Positions 56,162-63,400 of a stretch of 64,000 nucleotides of DNA are shown here, in pieces. The notes below the pieces were generated by a model. The model was given only the letters and a program-made list of their open reading frames with translations, ran no database searches and was not told where the DNA came from. Within the stretch, counting starts at the first letter, position 1. Each line of letters starts with the position of its first letter. The position numbers were made by a program, and so were the translations under genes. The stretch lies in the NCBI GenBank assembly GCA_937899895.1, contig CALBQR010000011.1, positions 1 to 64,000 on the forward strand, given 5' to 3'. The stretch is from an uncultured Alistipes sp. GTDB lineage: Bacteria; Bacteroidota; Bacteroidia; Bacteroidales; Rikenellaceae.

Positions 56162-56770
56162 ATAAACACTACAAAACCATTTCCGCCGAGGACAAACAAC
56201 GCAGGCCCCCAGAACGGTGGTCAGCGTCCTAACGGGCCACGTCGCCCCGAAAAGGAGAATCCTCATCGCATCAATGACGAGATCACTGCACCGCAGGTAC
56301 GTGTCGTAGGCGACAATATCGAAAGCCCCGTTGTGCTTCCGATCCGTGAGGCTATCAAATTAGCCGACGAGATGGAGCTCGACCTGATCGAGATTTCGCC
56401 CAAGGCCGATCCCCCGGTGTGCCGTATCGCCGACTATCAGAAATTCCTTTATCAGCTCAAACGTAAGGCCAAGGAGATCAAGGCCAAGGCTGTGAAGGTT
56501 GTAATCAAGGAGATCCGTTTCGGCCCGCAGACCGACGATCACGACTACAACTTCAAGCTGCGCCACGCCGAGAACTTCCTGAAAGAGGGTGCCAAGGTGA
56601 AGGCATACGTCTTCTTCCGTGGCCGTTCGATCGTCTTCAAGGAGCAGGGCGAGATTTTGTTGCTTCGCTTTGCTACCGATTTGGAGGAGCTGGCAAAGGT
56701 TGAGCAGATGCCCAAACTTGACGGCAAGAAGATGACGATGATGCTCGCCCCCAAACCCAAGAAGGGTTAG
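56162..56770 (+). CDS. infC: translation initiation factor IF-3, apparently with an AUA start
   Basis: 202 residues when read from ATA at 56162. The first ATG/GTG in frame is a GTG at 56333, which would delete the conserved N-terminal sequence HRINDEITAPQVRVVGDN encoded between them, so the start must lie upstream. An in-frame TAG at 56147 and a perfect AGGAGG leave ATA as the natural start. A Pro/Asn/Gly/Arg-rich tail (about 5-33) precedes the usual fold: NTD to ~100 (PIREAIKLADEMELDLIEIS, PPVCRIADYQKF), linker, CTD (VKVVIKEIRFGPQTDDHDY). E. coli infC uses AUU, which allows IF-3 to control its own synthesis. Confidence 0.93.
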   Translation: MNTTKPFPPRTNNAGPQNGGQRPNGPRRPEKENPHRINDEITAPQVRVVGDNIESPVVLPIREAIKLADEMELDLIEISPKADPPVCRIADYQKFLYQLKRKAKEIKAKAVKVVIKEIRFGPQTDDHDYNFKLRHAENFLKEGAKVKAYVFFRGRSIVFKEQGEILLLRFATDLEELAKVEQMPKLDGKKMTMMLAPKPKKG

Positions 56771-56992
56771 TCGGAGCGCGCTGAACGAGTTTAGCGATTT
56801 GGTTCGCAGGCCGACCGCGAGGTTGGTGGCACAGACCGTGCAAATTGGTCGGTGCAGGGAGTGCGTGTGCGTATGCTCCGATGTGTTGACGCGGTTTGTT
56901 ACGTGTGGCGTGGCTACGGCTACGCGTGCCAAAGTGGTTTGAATCGACTCCTAACGCGGAGAGAGGAACGCCTCTTACCCGCTGCTTATAGC
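56771..56992. other. gene-free stretch after infC
   Basis: rpmI and rplT, which follow infC in many bacteria, are not here. Only a meaningless 68-codon frame (56852-57058) is open. Short palindromic GC-rich words such as GCGTGGCTACGGCTACGC occur. Nothing else is recognised. Confidence 0.6.
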
Positions 56993-57029
56993 AAGTCGCC
57001 CGTGCAAAAATGCGCGGGCGACTTTTTTT
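56993..57029 (+). terminator. terminator of the thrS-infC operon
   Basis: A 10-bp stem AAGTCGCCCG / CGGGCGACTT with an inner GC extension and a run of T. It lies 222 nt after the infC stop. Confidence 0.85.
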
Positions 57030-57060
57030 GTTATCAACGATGTAAAATTAATAGTTAAAG

Positions 57061-57114
57061 AATTGTGAATTGTGAATTGTGAATTGTGAATTGTGAATTG
57101 TGAATTGTGAATTG
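57061..57114. repeat. pure heptanucleotide tandem array (AATTGTG)7.7
   Basis: Seven perfect copies plus five bases of the unit AATTGTG, with no interruption. It is located between the convergent terminators of thrS-infC and rplS. The same unit recurs imperfectly at 52872-52904, and single copies occur near 4071 and 4161. Confidence 0.95.
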
Positions 57115-57128
57115 ATATACGGGACTAT

Positions 57129-57168
57129 ACAAAAAAAACAAGCGACCGTCTTTTCTGACGATCGCTTA
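57129..57168 (-). terminator. terminator of rplS
   Basis: On the minus strand the stem AAGCGATCGTC / GACGGTCGCTTG is followed by T8. It lies about 30 nt after the rplS stop. Confidence 0.85.
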
Positions 57169-57197
57169 TTTCTTGTGTTGGATTGAAACCAGAGGGT

Positions 57198-57566
57198 TTA
57201 CTTGTTTGAAACCATACGCTTCTCCTTGATACGAGCCTTCTTACCGGTGAGCTCACGCAGGTAGTAGATACGTGCACGGCGAACAACACCAACCTTGTTC
57301 AGCTCGATCTTCTCGATGTGGGGCGAGTAGAGGGGGAAGATACGCTCAACGCCTACGCCATTCGATACCTTGCGAATGGTAAACATCTTGGTCATACCGC
57401 GACCCTTGATCTGGATAACTACGCCACGGAAGCTCTGCAGACGCTCCTTGTTACCCTCGACGATTTTGTAGGTTACGGTAATGGTATCACCGCTCTTGAA
57501 TGCGGGAATCTCCTTCTCCGCCCACAAAGCCTGCTCAACAGACTTGATAATTTGATCCTTGTTCAT
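57198..57566 (-). CDS. rplS: 50S ribosomal protein L19
   Basis: 122 residues, normal length. Family sequences are PAFKSGDTITVTYKIVEG, QSFRGVVIQIKGRG, TFTIRKVSNGVGVERIFP-type (here MFTIRKVSNGVGVERIFPLY) and RRARIYYLRELTGKKARIKE. It sits at the 30S-50S interface. It is monocistronic here with its own promoter, long leader and terminator. The trmD/rimM genes that often neighbour rplS are absent. Confidence 0.97.
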   Translation of the reverse strand: MNKDQIIKSVEQALWAEKEIPAFKSGDTITVTYKIVEGNKERLQSFRGVVIQIKGRGMTKMFTIRKVSNGVGVERIFPLYSPHIEKIELNKVGVVRRARIYYLRELTGKKARIKEKRMVSNK

Positions 57567-57763
57567 TGTTCAAACAATTAATTAAAGTTTAGCGCGAAAT
57601 ATTACGGCTGCACGAATCCTACCATAACGATCTCTGTTTCCGACCGATAATCCCGTTGCGCTGCTTTCTCTTTGTCGGACCTTCGCTATTCCGCAAAAGC
57701 CCTCCCAGATTAACTGCACCCCTCGGTTCGCACCCTCGTAAGAGATTTCTACACTCCCGTTTG
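57567..57763 (-). promoter_or_regulatory. long 5' leader of rplS
   Basis: About 197 nt separate the predicted transcription start from the rplS start codon. Such length before a single ribosomal-protein gene suggests an autoregulatory leader. A 72-codon frame (57582-57800) covers it but begins upstream of the promoter, so it is not a transcribed gene from this start. No single dominant hairpin is seen by eye. Confidence 0.5.
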
Positions 57764-57769
57764 GGATGG

Positions 57770-57801
57770 CAAAATTAGGCGATAAAAAAATCATAGACAA
57801 A
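57770..57801 (-). promoter_or_regulatory. promoter of rplS
   Basis: On the minus strand TTTG (57798-57801) and TAATTTTG (57770-57777) are exactly 20 nt apart, a full consensus match. Confidence 0.8.
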
Positions 57802-57835
57802 TTTTTGAGCGGGAAAATCGCGTTTGGAGGTTAAA

Positions 57836-57869
57836 GTTGTTCCAAAAAGGTGGAAAATAGCTATCTTTG
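57836..57869 (+). promoter_or_regulatory. promoter of surE
   Basis: TATCTTTG (57862-57869) is 32 nt before the start codon. GTTG (57836-57839) is a possible -33 element, 22 nt upstream. Confidence 0.55.
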
Positions 57870-57901
57870 TGGAGATATAAGAGCAAATAAACGAATAAAC
57901 A

Positions 57902-58669
57902 ATGACAAAACCTCTGATATTCATCACTAACGATGACGGCGTGAATGCCAAAGGCTTCCGTCTGCTCATTGATGTCGCTGCGCGTTATGGTCGCGTTGTT
58001 GCTATTGCCCCCGCCGAGATGCAATCGGGCAAGTCGAATGCGATCACGATGTACCAACCACTCTTCTTGAAAAAGGTTGTCGATGAGCCCGATAAGCAGA
58101 TCTATTCGCTTACGGGCACTCCGGTCGATTGTGCAAAGATGGCATTCGATAATCTGCTGCTCGGCAAGAAAGTCGATCTGGCTCTGTCGGGTATCAACCA
58201 CGGCTCGAATGCAGGTATCAATGTGCTCTATTCGGGTACGATGGGCGCGGCTATGGAGGGTAGTTTCTACGGCTGTCCGTCGGTGGGCCTGTCGCTTGAT
58301 GATCACGACCTCGATGCCGATTTCGATGGCGCGTTGGAGGTGGCTGCGATGATGATTGAGAAGATGCTCGGCACGCAGTTCGACGAGCAGGTTTGCCTCA
58401 ATGTCAATGTCCCCGCCGTTCGCCCCGAAGAGTTGAAGGGTGTGCGTATATGTCGCCAGACGCGTGGTTTCTGGCGCGAGGAGTACGATTGCCGTCAGGA
58501 TCCGCGTGGCAACGACTACTTCTGGTTGCACGGCGCATTTTGTAACGCCGAACCCGATGCGGAGCAGACCGACGAATGGGCTCTGAAAAATGGCTACGTT
58601 ACGGTCGTTCCCGTTAAGATCGATATGACCAACTACGGTTTGATGGACCGCTTGAAAGAGCTGTTATAA
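57902..58669 (+). CDS. surE: 5'/3'-nucleotidase SurE
   Basis: 255 residues. It is a metal-dependent phosphatase acting on nucleoside monophosphates and similar small phosphates. Motifs are FITNDDGVNAKG with metal ligands Asp11-Asp12, APAEMQSGKSNAIT with the conserved Ser, and LALSGINHGSNAG with the metal Asn. Family C-terminal sequences such as VCLNVNVPAV are present. Cytoplasmic. Single gene with its own promoter and a strong terminator. Confidence 0.96.
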   Translation: MTKPLIFITNDDGVNAKGFRLLIDVAARYGRVVAIAPAEMQSGKSNAITMYQPLFLKKVVDEPDKQIYSLTGTPVDCAKMAFDNLLLGKKVDLALSGINHGSNAGINVLYSGTMGAAMEGSFYGCPSVGLSLDDHDLDADFDGALEVAAMMIEKMLGTQFDEQVCLNVNVPAVRPEELKGVRICRQTRGFWREEYDCRQDPRGNDYFWLHGAFCNAEPDAEQTDEWALKNGYVTVVPVKIDMTNYGLMDRLKELL

Positions 58670-58697
58670 AGGGGCCGTTGTAAAAAGGCTGACGATA

Positions 58698-58744
58698 AAC
58701 CGAGCCGCTTGACTTTTTTGTAAGGTCAGGCGGCTCGGTTTATT
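58698..58744 (+). terminator. terminator of surE
   Basis: A stem AACCGAGCCGC / GCGGCTCGGTT is extended by TTGAC/GGTCA and followed by TATTCTTG. It lies ~30 nt after surE. Confidence 0.8.
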
Positions 58745-58897
58745 CTTGTCGCGCTATACCTTTATTTATATATAATAGGGCGCATATAATACAGCTAATT
58801 TTTTAGATGAATACGGCTGTCAGATTGGGCGATCTCCGTTTCGATAAAAATGTGAAAAAAAGCGCAAAATAGTGCTACATTAATGAAAAAAAGTGTA

Positions 58898-58905
58898 CAT
58901 TTGCA
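58898..58905 (+). promoter_or_regulatory. -7-like element of fimbrial locus B
   Basis: TACATTTG lies within GTGTACATTTGCAGC and fits TAnnTTTG. No clear TTTG is seen 19-21 nt upstream, so a regulator may be needed. The shared 16-mer GAGAACGAAACAAAAA begins just downstream at 58909. Coordinates of the box are accurate to about 3 nt. Confidence 0.5.
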
Positions 58906-58923
58906 GCGGAGAACGAAACAAAA

Positions 58924-58989
58924 ATGCGAATCAACTTTAATTTCTGTACAGCAGAGATAGGTGTAACTATCTCTGTCTGTGATCGTTAG
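58924..58989 (+). CDS. possible 21-residue leader peptide of fimbrial locus B
   Basis: ATG CGA ATC ... CGT TAG encodes 21 residues (MRINFNFCTAEIGVTISVCD, then R). It begins about 12 nt after the predicted start of transcription. Inside it lies the hairpin GAGATAG / CTATCTC (58954-58973), and the terminator-like hairpin starts 6 nt after its stop. The SD is weak. A short ORF just ahead of a terminator is the layout of attenuation, but so small a frame can arise by chance. Confidence 0.35.
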   Translation: MRINFNFCTAEIGVTISVCDR

Positions 58990-58995
58990 TTATGT

Positions 58996-59030
58996 AGCTT
59001 CAAGCTTTCGCTTGGGGCTTTTGCTGTTTC
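58996..59030 (+). terminator. terminator-like hairpin in the leader of fimbrial locus B
   Basis: AGCTTCAAGC pairs fully with GCTTGGGGCT (10 bp, two G-T pairs) around a TTTC loop, followed by TTTGCTGTTT. It is placed between the predicted promoter and the first structural gene, so it could stop transcription early. Confidence 0.55.
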
Positions 59031-59132
59031 ACATTATATCTCGTTTCTCCATTGCGGCGGTTCGCTCGCAAACGGTTCTCCATTGCTTATTGTTAAGCGC
59101 AAAAAGTTAAAATTAAAATTTATAAAGTGAGT

Positions 59133-59306
59133 ATGAAACAAAGTGAATTTTTGAGGGAGCCTTATGAGGTTCCCAAGATCACACCGCACTGCGTGTTGGT
59201 GGAACGAGGATTTAACGCTACCGGTGGCGTTGGAACTACCGACCCGGAACAGGGTGGCGATGATCTAGAAGGCTCTGATTCTGAAAATTGGGGCTGGGAG
59301 GCATAA
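59133..59306 (+). CDS. 57-residue acidic peptide heading fimbrial locus B
   Basis: An ORF below usual size cut-offs. It reads MKQSEFLREPYEVPKITPHC, then VLVERGFNATGG, then an acidic tail ending SDSENWGWEA. It shares with the 47970-48149 peptide the pattern YEVP, eight residues, VE[K/R]GF, two residues, T, and an aromatic acidic end with NW-x-W. There is no signal peptide. The stop is 18 nt before the fimbrillin start. Function unknown; its repeated place as first gene argues it is real. Confidence 0.75.
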   Translation: MKQSEFLREPYEVPKITPHCVLVERGFNATGGVGTTDPEQGGDDLEGSDSENWGWEA

Positions 59307-59324
59307 CAAAAAAGAGAGAAAGAG

Positions 59325-60410
59325 ATGAAAATGAAAAGATTTATAGTTTTTGCTCTTCTTGCAGCGGCATTTGTCGGTTGTGAGAATGAGAAGAGTAACA
59401 TTCCCGATTGGTTTACTCCCACCGGCGAGATGGTTGAAATCGGTTTTGGTGAGGCAGATACCCGTGTATCGCTTGAATTCTATGACAACAAAGACAACCT
59501 TATTTGGGCCAATGGCGATAAACTTGGTATTTATAGCGCAGAGGCAGCATCGACTGCACAGGGTTATGCCACTTGTGCAAATGTTCCTGCAACTATCACC
59601 GAGGCAAATATGAGCACCGATAAGAAGTCGGCTACGGTATATCCCCAGATCGAGTTCAATGGTGCTGTTGCGTCGCATACCTTCTATGTATATTATCCTT
59701 GGAGTACATTGGGTAGCACCAATGCCGCTACTCCGACCATTGCAGGTTTGCAGTTGCCCACCACGCAGAATGGAGACATTGCCGAGAGCACGATCACTTG
59801 GGCAACCAAGACGGTTACTCCCACTAATGGCAAGTATGGCCGTATCGAGGATGTCAAACTGGTAACTCCGTTTGCTTATGTGCGTTTCTGCTTCGCGTCG
59901 GCAACTGCACAGACCAAGACAATCTCGTCGGTTATGATGGAGGCTGTTAAGGGTACCAAGAATAGCAACGGTGTAGTAACGGTAACGGGCTCGGATGCCA
60001 ACGCAGTATTCTGCGGTACTTATACTGCCGACCTTACCAAATCGCCCGTTAGCGGTGCGGAGGGTGCAGAGTATCCCGAAGAGGGCGCAATCACCTTTAC
60101 GGCAAAGAACAACGTAATTACCGTAAATGGTCAGACGGCAGGGGTAACCGTGAAGAGCTACGATAAGGCGCAGGGCGTTTTGATGCATATCAACTCGTCG
60201 AACGCATTTGCAGGCGAGGGTAACTACTTCCGTATTACGGTTATGTTCAACGATGGTACATACGCTGTTACCTTGAAAGAAGCGAAGAACTTCGAGGCTA
60301 ACCATATTTATAACTATGGTTTCAATATCGATAAGTTTGTTCAGGAGACCGAGACGGAGATCTATGTTGAGCCTTGGCACCTGATTGAGTGTAATGTTGC
60401 GTTTGACTAA
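59325..60410 (+). CDS. fimbrillin family lipoprotein, locus B
   Basis: 361 residues; ATG 59325 or 59331. The signal ends FVGC (Cys19), then ENEKSN. The Mfa-like hallmark is GEADTRVSLEFYDN, then LIWANGDKLGIYS, with a shaft-type beta sandwich to the end. The order and lengths match the locus A fimbrillin (362 residues), though sequence identity looks modest. Arg47 sits at the expected pilin trimming point. Likely shaft or accessory subunit. The DUF4906-like gene follows after 24 nt. Confidence 0.9.
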   Translation: MKMKRFIVFALLAAAFVGCENEKSNIPDWFTPTGEMVEIGFGEADTRVSLEFYDNKDNLIWANGDKLGIYSAEAASTAQGYATCANVPATITEANMSTDKKSATVYPQIEFNGAVASHTFYVYYPWSTLGSTNAATPTIAGLQLPTTQNGDIAESTITWATKTVTPTNGKYGRIEDVKLVTPFAYVRFCFASATAQTKTISSVMMEAVKGTKNSNGVVTVTGSDANAVFCGTYTADLTKSPVSGAEGAEYPEEGAITFTAKNNVITVNGQTAGVTVKSYDKAQGVLMHINSSNAFAGEGNYFRITVMFNDGTYAVTLKEAKNFEANHIYNYGFNIDKFVQETETEIYVEPWHLIECNVAFD

Positions 60411-60434
60411 TTTTGAGGAAAGGAGTTTAAGGAT

Positions 60435-63400
60435 ATGAAAAATATAAAATTGATATTGATTTTTGCCTTGGCAATGTTGCTCTCGGCTTGTGAGCGAGAT
60501 AATGTTGACCAGTTTGAGGCTTCAAATAAGATCAACATTAGCTTCGTAACAGCAGCAAAGAGCAATGTTGAGGTCAATACCCGCGTGTCGGAGTCGGCAG
60601 AGTCTGACGTTTCGAGCGTGTATGTGTTTATTTTCCAGGAAGGTGTGAAGAAGGTTGAGGGTTACATCTCTGATCTGACTCTTACCAATACCGGTTCTTA
60701 TACCCGTACCTACACAGGTACTTTGGAGGGTACTACCGGTGTTTCGGGTGCAGTTAAGGTTTATGCTATTGCTAACCCTGTAACCGAGATGTGGAACAAG
60801 TTGTCTGACCTGCAAACTGCCGCCGGCAATGGCGAGTCGGCTTTCTTGTCGGCACTTTATACCGTTGATCAGTCGTTCACCGAGCCTCTGGGTACAAGTA
60901 TCACCCTGATCGGTATGGCAGGTTCTGACGGTAGCGCAAATATCGCATCGGACGGCTCGCTCGGTACCCGAATCATCTTGAAGCGTCCCTACGCCTCGGT
61001 TGCATTCAACTTTATCAACGGTGCCCCCGCCGAGAGCGATACCGATCGCGCAGGTAATAAGGTTTCATTTACCCCGACCTCGTATGATGTTTATAACATT
61101 CCCCGCCACTCGGCTCTGTTCGAGGGTGCAGAGGTAACGGGTCTGTCTTACTTCAACCGTCTGGATCAGAAGTTTGGTGTTCAGACTCCCAACTCGTTCA
61201 GCTTCTATATGATCGAGAACATTCAGGAGGCTAAAAACTCGGTGTCGAACTATTACGACCGTGATAAGAAGGACGGTACTGCTTTCATTAATGCTCCCGA
61301 ACTTGGTACCTATGTACGCGTATATGGTAAGTACGAGGAGAAGACCGCCGATGATAAGGTCATCTTGCAGGGTGATGTGAACTACACTATCCACCTCGGC
61401 GATTTCAGTACGGGTGATTTCGACGCCTACTCGGTAGAGCGTAACCACAAATATACCTACAACGTAACGATCAATGGTGTTCAGCAGATTATCGTCGAGG
61501 CAAAGGCCGAGGATGATTCGCAGCAGTACCAGCACGGTGCCGAGGGTTATATCATCAATACCAAAGGTGCTGATATGGTTTATACCTTCGATGCACACTA
61601 TGAGGATGCGTTGATTAAGATTGATACGAGCAACTTCGACGAGGTGGGCCACGGCTTTATCTTGCGTGTTGCTACTCCCTATATGACCGATGATGCCCAG
61701 AACAAGATTTTGACTTGGGCCGATTTCGAGAATACAGACGAGGCTACCTTTAAGCAGACCTACGATATTGATTGGATTCAGTTCTATCCTATTGCCAAGA
61801 CCAATACCGATCCTACCACTCGTACGGCTTATCCCGATAAGGACAACCAGAGCAAGCTGATGAACGTTTATGAGCTCTATCACGAGCTTTACAAGTTGGT
61901 TGATGAAAAAGACGAAACCACTTCGTCGTTGGCTGACTATGTGAATGACAATGGTCATATCTACTTTATGGCATTTATTAACGAGTATTTCTACGACGTG
62001 GATCCTCTGGATGGCGGAGCAACCGATTGGACCGAGTTCACTAATGCGAAACCTCGTTCGATGTATATGTTGCAGGACCCCAAGAAATCGACCGACGGTA
62101 ACTCGACCTATGCAACCGTACTTTGTGCCTTCGAGCAGAAGTCTATCCAGACTATGTTTAAGAAGGAGGGTGCAGTTAATGCCTACGGTATCGAGTGGTA
62201 CGATGAGACTGCAAATGCTAATTTGGAAAACTTCTCTGGCGGAGTAAATAGCGCAAATGGTTATAGCAACTATTTTGGTAGTTTGGTAACAGGTACTTCG
62301 TGGAATACTTATGTAAGCGAGTCGGCTCTGCGCTATGGTCTTAATGGTCAGCCTAATGGCAATATTTATAACTCGCTGGCTAACACATCGGGTGCGTACG
62401 CTTGTATGCAGCGTAACCGCGACCTTGATGGTGATGGTACGATTGACGACAACGAGAAGCGTTGGTATCTGGCATCGTCTGACCAGTATGTCCAGATGTG
62501 GATTGGTGAGACTGCAATCGACCCCAAGGCTCGTATGAGTGGTATCGTTTCTGCTACAACCGAGGAGGAGTATGAGAATTATTCTCACTACTACACCTCG
62601 TCGAATGATGCTCACCGTATCTATTGGGCAGTTGAGGCAGGATCGACGGGTCAGTATAGTGATAGTTGGATGGCAACATATCACAAGGCACGTTGTGTTC
62701 GTACTTTGACCAGTTACGATGCTGAACCTGCAACTATCTATGCGAAATCGGGCAACCAGATTACGATGAACCACTTGCAGGAGGGCGCATATCGTCAGTC
62801 GGGTGCAATGGTTGGTGAGTATGATATTCATAATGAGCTTGATGAATCGCGTAACCGAATTCCTTATAGCATCGAGGTTGCCGAGGGATGGGTTGGTAGC
62901 TATACCATCAATGCCGACCAGCTTACTTATGCGTCGCCCAAGGTGTCGTATATATCGGGTGGCTATCCTATTGCATATACTGATGTAGCAGTGCGTACAG
63001 ATGATGTTTATTCAACAACTAATACGGTGTCTGGTTCGGACAATACAATTGTTTTGACATTCGACTACGATAGCCAGAAATTTATTATCTCGAATGACTA
63101 CATAAAGACCCTTAACAACGACGATCGAGTACAACTTACATATGATGAGATTACAGTAACATACAATGCTAATAATAGTAGTACTGATGTTACATCTGAT
63201 GCGTTGGCTGACTCGAATTTTGGTTTCTGCGATAACAATAATGGCTGGTCGCATAGTGCAACAAGCGGTAGTTATGCTGTTATTGAGACAAAATCTACCG
63301 CAAATGGTAGCCTTAAAGGTATTGGATTTAATATGAATGGAGGCTATTACTCACATAGTTGGTGTTACTATATTAGTCATTCTGGTTATTCAGTTACCGT

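Noticed and set aside
56852..57058. 68-codon frame after infC, considered as rpmI (L35)
   Set aside because: The translated sequence lacks the basic L35 pattern and covers the terminator stem.
57061..57114. CRISPR-like array
   Set aside because: The repeat unit is 7 nt with no spacers, and no cas genes are present.
57582..57800. 72-codon frame upstream of rplS
   Set aside because: It begins upstream of the well-defined rplS promoter, so transcripts from that promoter lack its start; treated as leader sequence.
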